A DNA stretch of 64,000 nucleotides from Pinus tabuliformis (lineage: Eukaryota; Streptophyta; Pinopsida; Pinales; Pinaceae). A program made the translations under genes and the position numbers. Location of the stretch: contig CM062813.1 of assembly GCA_031772625.1 (NCBI GenBank), forward strand, positions 761,484,720-761,548,719. Direction: 5' to 3'. This document shows positions 55,942-64,000 of this stretch, in pieces. The notes below the pieces were generated by a model, which made no database searches, was not told the DNA's origin, and worked only from the letters and a program-made list of their open reading frames with translations. Position 1 is the stretch's first letter. Each line of letters opens with the position of its first letter.

Positions 55942-56658
55942 TCAGGGTAGATCCATAAGACCCTCTGTGCAAACTTCTCAATGGAGCTAGAAGGCTGCTA
56001 TTGGGTAGATAAGTGAGCCAACGATTAGTTACACGAAAAGGAGTTGTGATCATTAATATTGGAATATTGAGGAGCAGAGAGATTCCCCATAGGGAGATAA
56101 AGATTCAGAGGAAGTCTAGTTTTAGAGGGAAAAGCCCTATGGAATCTAGTACTTCAGGATCTGGGGAGATCAGACTCATTATTGTAGTGGTTGCAGCAGC
56201 AATGCGGAAGTATCAATAACTATAGTGGTATGAGTAGATCATATTTTTCCATGCATGCAACTATACCTCCTAGAGTAAGGTGGGGAAATGTAGAACCTTA
56301 GTCGTAGAGTTGTAGAGATTTGGGCAAGGTCCATTTAGGTGTCCTCCTTATGGATCATTACCTTGCCATAGTGGCCCATAGTATTCAGTAGCAGAAGGAT
56401 CAATATGAGTTGGTGCAGTTAGATGCTAAGGAGCACAGAGTAGTGTTTATAGTACTGCAAGAGGCATAATGTAGATTCAACATCAGTGTAGTCTTCCCAG
56501 TAAATAGTTGTAGAGACATAGTTGATTTAGTGTTTTTTTTTATGCTTCTTAGTTGCAGCTGTTGCAGTAGTACGAACAACAATGAGAGATAATTCTACAT
56601 TACATTCCATAGTTGCAGGATAGGGGTGGTGAAAAATCCCTTTCTTGATAAGAGGGAG
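55942..56658 (+). other. Element F internal DNA after element B
   Basis: No gag-pol motif recognised. A 68-codon open stretch at 56013-56219 is Arg/Lys/Ser-rich, without a zinc knuckle. It ends in AGAGGGAG, the likely polypurine tract. Confidence 0.5.
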
Positions 56659-57813
56659 TGTTAGAAATTGTAGCAAGAAAGGCTCAATTTGACTTTAGCC
56701 TTAGTCAAATTGAGTAAATTGGATTTCCACATCAGCAGGACAGCTTGGAGTATTTAACTAGTGTAACATGGAACTTGTCACTCAATTAGATCATCACATT
56801 CAAGTTAGTGGGCTTGGAGTTTAATCCTGCATGTGTTGATTGCTAAATTTTAGCAATCTAGTTTAGTTATTTTCAGTTGTACTCAGTTAACTGACCTCTA
56901 AGAATTAATAGAGGTAGTTGAAGGTCAGTTTAGTAGTGAGTAGGGAAAATTTTAAGGATACAAATTTATTTTAAAGTTTAGAAACCTTGGCGAATCTTAC
57001 TAGTTGCTTAGATGAAAAGACTAAAATGTTTAAAGATACTTTTGTAAAAATATTCAAATTTATAATGATTTTATATAGTGTTTGTAAAATGTTGGAAATT
57101 TTTAAGTTAAAATAATTTTATGCTATAAAATTTAAGCAAATCATTTTTAGAAAAAATGGAAATTGGTGAATCTTTTTTTTTTTTTTTTTTTCGGAAAAAA
57201 CATGGAAAATTAGCCCACCTGTGAATATTAGCCCCTAAAGTTTTCCCTAGAAGTGAGACAATAGTATAACTTTGAGATTTGTCAATTAACTGATCAATCG
57301 ACCCAAAATAGCTCATGCATGCATGGAATTTGAGTTCCTCAGTTGGAGTGGAGGAATTAAGGTTAATGTAAAATTATTTGTATACTAGTGGAGTGTACAG
57401 AAATTTGCATGCAAGCATTTGATCAATCATTGGGAATTGTGCAAGGAAATAGGGACCTTTCCTATTTTTTAGGAGTTTGAATTAGCTTATATTTTTGCAA
57501 GGAAATAAGAGACTGATGGAGGCATAAAGTGCGTAATTTTTGGCTGGAGGTCCCAAACCAGTAGAGAGAACAATTATTATTTTGGAGGTTATGATCAAAG
57601 CTGGAGCAAGCAATTGTAATAGTTTCTCTACTCAATGGATTAATGAAAAGAGGCTCGAGGGGTTTTTCCCAGTTGCGTATGTGTATTTGTGGTTTTTCTT
57701 ATTGCATATCTATGCATGTGTCTCTAAATTGCGATTTCCATTCCACAGAATGTAGAGTAGAATTATGTCTCTTGTTTTTCAATTCGAAACCTTGAGCAGT
57801 TGCAATTTCTATA
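56659..57813 (+). repeat. Element F 3' LTR
   Basis: Aligned with 46397-47669; ends TTTCTATA then ATTAC. Carries the 309-bp MITE described separately. Confidence 0.85.
56941..57249. mobile_element. hAT-like MITE in element F 3' LTR
   Basis: 309 bp, absent from the other LTR. Terminal inverted repeats TAGGGAAAATTTTAAGG and (from the other end) TAGGGAAAACTTTAGGG, 15 of 17 matching. Flanks GTAGTGAG (56933-56940) and GAAGTGAG (57250-57257) form an 8-bp target duplication with one mismatch, the size typical of hAT. Contains a poly-T run (about 57172-57191). Non-coding. Confidence 0.85.
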
Positions 57814-57818
57814 ATTAC

Positions 57819-58940
57819 CTTGTGCCTATTTGGGCCATTGACCATCCTCTTTCTAATGAATTTCTAGATATTCCACTTCCCTTTGATGAAGTTATTATGG
57901 AAGTCATGGTGATCTATGATCATTTTGAGGTGGATATTTATCATAGATCTTCTTTCCTCCCTTAGGTAGATTGTATGGGTGAATCAAATAAAACCCTAGT
58001 TTCCTTTAGAAACACTTACTATTCTCTTTTCCCTACATTGCTTCTTACTCTTTCTTGTAATAGGAATTTGGAAAACATTTTAGAAACTATCCATGTTAAT
58101 ATTTCGTTGAAATGGGGTATCGTAGAAAATATCTTGATTGGGGCAGATTGTACTCCTCAAGAAATTGAAACCTATATCATCCTCTTCAAAGAGTTTCACA
58201 ATGTTTTTGCTTGGTCTTAAGAAGAGATGCCTGGTATTAATCCCCAGATTGTTCGACATGAGATTATAACTTAGCCTAGAGCTAAAGCTATTAAGAAAAA
58301 TATCCAGCTAGTCAACCCTAGAAACGTAGCTGTTTTTAAATTAGAGGTTCAAAGACTGTTAGATGTTAGTTTTATTTATTTGGTACCCTTGACGGAATGG
58401 GTTTCTAATCCTATTTTGTTGGATAAGAAAAAAGGGATGATTAGGGTCTATGTAGATTATCGAGACTTGAATCTATCTTGTCCTAAGGATAATGATCCTA
58501 TGCCATTTATTGACCAGATCCTTGATGAATGTGCTAGGAATTATATATTTTCCTTTATGGATGGTTTCTCTGGGAATAACCAAATCCAAGTCAAACTGAA
58601 GGATCAACACAAAACCACTTTTATCTGCCCTTAGGGAACTTTTGTATATTTTAAATTTCCTTTTCATATTAAAAATGTTGGTGCCACTTCTAATGGGCCA
58701 TGTCTTATGTGTTTCATGATATCAAACACATCATTGGAGTCTATCTTGATGACCTTACTTATCGATATTTACTTCGTGTGGATCATCCTTCGCACCTTAG
58801 AGAGGTATTTTTCTGATGTCGTTATTATAAAATATGGCTCAATCCTCATAAATGTGTCTTTTGCATCCAATATAGGAGAATACTAGGTTTTTTGTATCCA
58901 AGGAAGGGATTTTTTTTATCCCCCTAAGGTTGAGGGAATT
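57819..58940 (+). pseudogene. Element E reverse transcriptase
   Basis: Element E resumes in frame after the ATTAC duplication. An acidic linker (to about 58160) leads to F-K-E-F-H-N-V-F-A-W-S (about 58186-58218), then W-V-S-N-P-I-L-L, V-D-Y-R-D-L-N, F-M-D-G-F-S-G-N-N-Q-I-Q-V (about 58555-58590), and a Y-L-D-D block (about 58741). Then N-P-H-K-C-V-F and homology fades near 58940, before RNase H and integrase. Several stops and frame changes. The missing 3' half is not in this window. Confidence 0.82.
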
Positions 58941-58944
58941 GCTG

Positions 58945-59240
58945 AAATATGTTGACATTGATGGCAAAGGTAATGGCAAAGGTGATAAAGGAAAAGAAAA
59001 TGTAAAGGCAAAGGCAATGACAAAGGTGATAATGGAAAATCCAAGGAAAAATCAAAGGTAAAGACAATGGTAAAGGTGATAGTGGAAAACTAGATGCAAA
59101 GGAAAAGGCAAAAGCAAAGGTAATGGAAAATATTGGTAAAGAAAAATGCATTGGTAAATATGTTGTCATTAGTTGCCAAGGCAATCATTAGTGATAAAGG
59201 CATTGGAAAAGGTGGAAAAATGAAAAGATAGAATAATTGT
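58945..59240. repeat. Purine-rich degenerate repeat (GGCAAAGGTAATG-like)
   Basis: Short units built from GGCAAAGG, GGTAAAGG and GATAATGG recur through about 290 bp. The plus strand would encode Gly/Lys-rich, the minus strand Phe/Leu/Pro-rich open stretches; both are by-products of the repeat. Confidence 0.75.
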
Positions 59241-60900
59241 GTAGAGAATTTGGAGTCCATTTTGGAGCCCCATATCATCGTAGAAGTAGTTGGAACCCAT
59301 CCAAATAGGAAGAGCCCAGAAAAATATTTTCGGTGGTATGCAGAAGTTTGAAAATGTCCTCCTAGATTGAAAGTTAGAGCCAGTCAAATTTCCTGGACCC
59401 CAAGTCAAAGATAGCAGAGTTATAAGGTGGTTGGATGAGCTTTGGCACAAGTGCCAAACCTAGTGGCAGAGCCTTTATGCAATGCTCCAGGCTGAGTTGG
59501 AGCGACAGTGCAACAGCAAGAAACTTTGCGCAGGTGGATCACACCTGATGGTAATACCTCGGTAGATATACCCTGACGGTATGTTAATGGTGAAAAAGTC
59601 TTAGAGACCAGACATATGTGGAAAAAAATGTGCAGGTCTTAGCAACATGGCATATGTAGAAGCCACAACAACATTGAAGAGCATTTCAATAGGCCAGAGG
59701 CGGAGCCTGCAGTACAGGTTGCCTCGACAGAGGTAGCTGGGAAGGTGCACCCCGAAGCATTACAAAAGGAGCCCAAACAAAGTGTTAGGTGGTGGACGTT
59801 GGGACATGGTAGAGGTGTAGCTAAGTTAGTTGACCAATGAAAAGGGAATAGGAGGATGCCCATTTCGACAACTCAGCCCGCAAAGGGCTAGCCCGGTGGA
59901 ATAATAAAGTAGGCATACATAGCAGAGTATTGACCTGGTGGAAATGTAAAGAAAAGGACAGTAAGCCAATAAATAAATTAACAACGGATTTTGTTGCAAA
60001 ACAAGGCCTCAGAGCGACTTTTCTCTCTCCTCCTACAAAATACAGGTGACAACATGTGATGGGCCCAGATAGAGGAGGATAGTGACTTCAACACTAGCCA
60101 ATAAGAGGTGGATATGTGGCAGGAAAATTCTTCATTTTTGGCCACTCGAATGGCCCATTTATGGTGGACATGTGTCACCAATAAGAAGATGACATGTGGC
60201 ATGGGTGATGTCATCACAGAGGTTGGAGCCCAGCGGATTAGATTTAGCATACAAAGAGGAAGTGTTAGGATGTAGGGGCCAGGGCACATCGGCACATTGT
60301 TTGAGTGGGATGCAATCAGAGAGGTGTCGGGAGGACCCCACAAGGCAGCTAAGACCACAAGGCCCAACCTGATGGTTTATAAAAAGAGTTTTTAATGAAA
60401 GAATTGGGAGAAGAGGAGCCGAGACATGGTGGATAACAAAATTTAATGAAAAAGGCATCAGACAAACCCTATCGACCAGCTCATTTCAGCAGATGGAGTC
60501 TGGAATTTTAATAAGGGAGCACAAGTGAAATCTTCGGCTGTAGGTTGTCGGGACATGGAGTTAGAGCGAAAGTAAATTGAATGGAGGCACTTGAAATCAT
60601 CAAGTACCCACACAACCTCAATAAGGATGGAGGCTTGGAAGTTAGCAGAAATTGGATTTCCCTTCTCCCCCGTGATGAATAAAATGATGTCCCTTTCACA
60701 TCATCTTTACCATTCTTCATCATTCCCGCACCTCAGCCCCCTGCTCTTCCCAATCTCTCATATATCACATTCTCCCTCTTCTCCTAAATTCCCCTATCAC
60801 CCTCTCATGCTCCACTCCTGTGAATTTTATTAGGCATGCCCCCTTTTGACCCCCTCCCTTCTTTGACCCATCCTTTGTTAACCCAACTCCACCCCTCTCT
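59241..60900. other. Unassigned DNA
   Basis: No coding frame of credible length, no LTR pair and no PBS recognised. Sequences near 60060-60240 repeat words such as GACATGTGGCA and ACATGTGTCACC. 60830-60900 is pyrimidine-rich. It may be element E 3' LTR or other decayed repeat; I cannot assign it. Confidence 0.3.
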
Positions 60901-61436
60901 TACCCCTAATAATAATATTAAGTAATATTGCTTATATAATCTAATAACATGATTTGAAATTAGGATTAGTTAAGATTTATATTAAAATATATTATCAATA
61001 AACTAATATCATAGGTTTATAAAAAATAAATTATAAAAATAAAAAATCAAAATATTAGTAAAGTGATAAATTAATACCACTCTTCAATAAATAAATCAAA
61101 AATAAAAAATAATTTATAATTTAATTAAAATGAAATTTCTTAAAGAAGTATGAAAAATTTATTACAAAAATTTGAAAGGATAAATTCTTATTAAAACATA
61201 AATTTAGTAATGAGTTTACTAGTATAAATATTTATATTAATTGAAATTATATTAAAATATATTAGCAATAAATTAAAGCATTAATTTATAAAAATCATTA
61301 TTAAAATAAAATAGAATATCATAAAAAGATTTATAATTAAATTAAAAAATAATTTATTAATTAAGTGTCAAAATAATAATTAAAAAAATGAATTGAAATA
61401 AAAATTCTGTTTAAATAAAAAAGTGATTATTCACCT
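60901..61436. other. Very AT-rich stretch
   Basis: About 530 bp dominated by A and T with many AATAAA- and TTAAT-like words. No gene. Similar in composition to the right half of the 466-bp insertion in element F. Confidence 0.7.
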
Positions 61437-62960
61437 TGAGCTGGTCGGCTCCCCACCTTGGCAGCATAGCAGATCATATTTATAACTCCCATTTCTCTTC
61501 TTTGTAGATTCAGTCCTGAGGATGAGTCTTGTTCTAGACTTGAAACATAGACGACATAAAAATGCAGACTGTGGAATATCTGAGCTCACAATCTCAAAAA
61601 CCACACCACAGAAATATCCAAACCAAAATTGAATGGAGTTGGGCAGTCCCCATGGGACACATCGACCCTACAGGTAGACCTCGGTTGTTTAATATGGAGG
61701 TGAAATACAAAGCGTTGGCTTGGGAGTTCTAGGTTTAGAACCTAAACCCAAGCCTTGGGTCATTTCACATAGAAATGAACCCAGGGCGTGGAGAAAAGAG
61801 TCGTGGAGGCTCTTGGGAGACCCAGCTAAGCAATTGAACCTGACCCTTGGCTTGTTTCACGTAGAAAAAGGACCAAGGTAGTGGAAAAAAAAGAAGAGCT
61901 AGGATATAGAGAACTCTAGCCTTTGGGTTGGTGTTTGGTTATTTTGCATAGAAATAAATCAATGGCACAAAGCCATTAACACAGGGTTTTTGCCCCCGTA
62001 TCGCTTAAAAGGGTTTAGCGCCTAGGGCCTAAGCTGGTGGTCATAGAGTCCCACTTTTATGGCATAAAATAAGAAGGTGTTAAAGAAAAGGGGATTACAG
62101 GAAAATTCCATAGCTATATGATTAACATAGCCTTTTGGGTGTTGTCATGAACAGTCAAAAGCATATTAAAAGGTCATGTGGCCTGGCATGGAAAGATGAG
62201 TTGGCATGATTAGAGCTTGATAACAACATGAACAACACAGTGCTAGATCAAGTGGCACATTTAGTAGTTAAATCCAAACATAACAGAATGCAAGTGCATG
62301 AATGAGTTGGCAATGGAATTGGAGGTTAATCCAAAATAACTGCAGGCAAAATAGCAAACCACAACTAAACCTTGCTAAGAACTAGAATTGTAAAAATAAG
62401 CAAGAAAACAACAGAAAACTCATAGTTTGATTTTCGAACAACAGCAGTGGAATAAAAAACATGGTGAACAGTCAGAGGACTGAAACTAACAGGAGAAAGG
62501 CATAAACTATTAATTCATGCAGTAGATTTGACAACAAGATAACCAAAGAGCAATTCAAAAATATCAATCCAAAATTTTATAAAAATAGAGTTCGAGCAAC
62601 AAAAGTGAATGTTGTGGAAAGAGAATTGCAGAATGTGTGTGAGAGTTGTTGGTGCAACATGATGCATGATAGTGATATGCATCAAGGGTGAATCAAAGAC
62701 CAATCTGGGTATCTGAAAGGTGTTTTTTAGAAATTTTTGTTGGTGTATAGAGCTTGGTGATTAGTGTATGATGTGTTCAGTGATGATAAATTGTTGAAAG
62801 TGGTGGTGTTTTAATCAGTAATCAGATATTCCTGAAGGTGTTTACATCAGTAATCAAAGATTGTTGAAGGTGTTGGTGATTGAGGAATTCAATTATTTTG
62901 AAATAAGATAAGGCCTATTTATTTGAGTTTGAAAATAGATGAAAAAAGATCAACAGGATT
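61437..62960. other. Non-coding DNA, upstream part of or adjacent to element G LTR
   Basis: Includes three loosely repeated inverted units at about 61753-61965 (for example GGGTCATTTC/GAAATGAACCC near 61758-61785). No open frame. The left end of the element G LTR must lie somewhere here or at its right end, but no partner LTR is available. Confidence 0.4.
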
Positions 62961-62970
62961 GGAGAGTGGT

Positions 62971-63310
62971 ATCTTGTAGATCAAGGGCAGTAGATCCTTC
63001 TAGTGAGTGCTAGTAAATGAGCAGGGGCAAGAGTCCCTTTCAGCAAAGACTGATAAACGATCATAGAAAAGAGTCCCTTTCAGCAGCGTTTGATAAAAAA
63101 GTAAGGGCAAGATTCCCTTTTAGTAGAGATAGATAAACAAACAGGGGTAAGAGTCCATTTCAACAGAGGTTGATAAACGAGCAAGTGCAAGAGTCCCTTC
63201 CAGTGAGTACTAGTAAACGAGTAGGTGTAGCAGTCCCTTTTGGTGGTAGATAATAAACAAGAAGGGATTGATGTTCCTTTCAGTAACGGTTGATAAACCT
63301 ACAAAGGGTA
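62971..63310. repeat. 40-bp tandem repeat in element G LTR
   Basis: GATAAAC-like words start at 63011, 63051, 63091, 63131, 63171, 63211, 63251 and 63291, an exact 40-bp period over eight units. Each unit has GGGGCAAGAGTCCCTTTCAG-type content. It lies about 250 bp upstream of the LTR end, where U3 enhancer repeats would be expected. Confidence 0.92.
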
Positions 63311-63554
63311 GTTTGTGTGCCATGATGTAATCATGTTGGAGATTGTAATAAAAGGAAGATTAGTGTATTGGTTATATGTTTCTCATGTGTTTGATGTTTA
63401 TGATGTTATGTTCTACATGATCGAGTTGTGTTCTTGATCCATGAATAATTGTTAAAGTGATTAAAAAGTGAAATTTGTGAAGAATTGTATAATTTGGCCA
63501 CACAACTGATTGCCCCCCCTCTTTGTAGTGTCCTCGTTTCTGTTGTTTCTAACA

Positions 63555-63570
63555 ATTGGTATCAGAGAGA
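63555..63570 (+). other. Primer-binding site of copia element G
   Basis: ATTGGTATCAGAGAG directly follows TTTCTAACA (LTR end at 63554). This is the tRNA-Met-type PBS of many Ty1/copia elements and places element G's 5' LTR to the left and its gag to the right. Confidence 0.88.
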
Positions 63571-63658
63571 TTGTCCTTCAAGATCAATTTAATATAAGGA
63601 AGATCACAGACCATTGAGAACTAGGGCTAGGTTACCTTAGATGGAGTTCCATCTTTGA

Positions 63659-64000
63659 ATGGCTCAAATTACACAACCTAGAAGGTAAGGATGAGAATAT
63701 ACTTGAAAGCCCTTGATTTCGATGCACGACTATCTGTGGAGTATGAAGTAATAAATGAAAACTTTGATAAATTAGTGAGGAAGGAAATCATGAGAGGGTT
63801 TTCTAAGGAAGACATTGATAAGGTAATTTGTTTTAAGACTGCCAAGGAGATAATAATGGGACAAATTGCACTCCATATATGAAGTAAACATGCAAGTTGG
63901 ATGTGATGTCAAGAGGCTTTCCCCGGAGGATGAAACATTCAATGAATCAGTCAAAGACTCAAAGAGAAATGAAGATCATGAAATAGATGATGATTCTTTT
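63659..64000 (+). pseudogene. Element G gag (Ty1/copia), N-terminal part
   Basis: ATG at 63659 begins M-A-Q-I-T-Q-P, then a stop and frame change. The main frame from 63691 reads M-R-I-Y-L-K-A-L, later I-M-R-G-F-S-K-E-D-I-D-K-V and F-K-T-A-K-E-I, the pattern of copia gag (UBN2-type domain), to a stop at about 63880. A third frame continues with an Asp/Glu-rich stretch to the window edge. Broken gag; pol lies beyond the window. Confidence 0.75.

Larger units (their letters stand above)
46397..57813 (+). mobile_element. Element F: copia-like LTR element, non-autonomous, containing element B
   Basis: LTRs 46397-47669 and 56659-57813, both starting TGTTAGAAA, flanked by perfect ATTAC (46392-46396 and 57814-57818) inside element E. 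Without element B the internal region is only about 1 kb: a gag start and unassigned DNA. The PBS-like TGGCATCGGAGCC (about 47680) and purine tract AGAGGGAG before the right LTR support the orientation. The LTRs are clearly diverged and each has acquired its own insertion, so F is older than B. Confidence 0.85.

Noticed and set aside
58924-59278. Phe/Leu/Pro-rich minus-strand frames that resemble membrane proteins
   Set aside because: They are the complement of a purine-rich simple repeat.
59639-60458. Several 74-129 codon minus-strand frames
   Set aside because: Overlap each other in different frames, no recognisable domain, unremarkable codon pattern.
62971-63310. Possible CRISPR array (regular 40-bp period)
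   Set aside because: The whole unit repeats, with no unique spacers, in a plant LTR context.

Overview
This window looks like nuclear DNA from a seed plant with a very large, repeat-rich genome. Stacked, decayed retrotransposons, LTRs up to 3.8 kb and the absence of any host gene would suit a gymnosperm such as a conifer, but the sequence does not prove it. I found no rRNA, tRNA, CRISPR array or convincing cellular gene. Nearly everything assignable is transposable element, mostly LTR retrotransposons inserted into each other.

Layout. (1) 1-13530: an old plus-strand LINE (L1-like reverse transcriptase, zinc-finger and RNase H-like C-terminus) split by two insertions. One is a 5'-truncated Ty3/gypsy pol with its 3' LTR (about 1042-5011). 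The other is element A (5754-13472, minus strand, TSD AGAAG), a non-autonomous gag-protease element. (2) 13538 to about 23275: remains of a minus-strand Athila-like element (gag scraps, PBS, LTR). Its LTR was hit by a Tekay/Del-type chromovirus (15834-22797, TSD TACAA). The chromovirus gag was in turn hit by a minus-strand element I, and a later deletion removed most of the chromovirus pol and the 5' end of I. What is left of I is one long unfamiliar coding region of about 1,300 codons. (3) 24019-29085: element D, two LTRs of about 1.9 kb around only 1.2 kb of internal DNA that holds several PBS-like copies and a short unknown ORF. (4) 29091-58940: a decayed Ty3/gypsy element E (gag, protease, RT) cut in two places. 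Element C (31125-45165) sits between its gag and protease. Copia-like element F (46397-57813) sits between its protease and RT, and F itself contains element B (47998-55936, TSD CTAGT), the youngest-looking insertion and a close relative of A. (5) 58941-64000: purine repeats, unidentified and AT-rich DNA, and the 5' LTR, PBS and gag start of another copia element (G).

How the pieces relate. C is the only element with an almost complete gag-pol; several stops, one frameshift and a lost integrase glutamate disable it. A and B carry gag-protease but no RT, so they must have moved with a partner's enzymes. Their protease resembles that of E, and their PBS type resembles that of C and D.

Most interesting signal. 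In the 3' non-coding part of A and B there is a tandem array of interlocked inverted repeats, ordered S1 - S2 - S1' - S2', the topology of H-type RNA pseudoknots. Between A and B both arms of some stems have changed together while the intervening loops stayed nearly identical. This is the best candidate here for an undescribed structured element. Other notable points are PBS duplication and an inverted PBS-like motif beside the 3' LTR in C and D, an RNase H domain placed upstream of RT in C, and TATA/CGGGTCCG modules in the LTRs of C.
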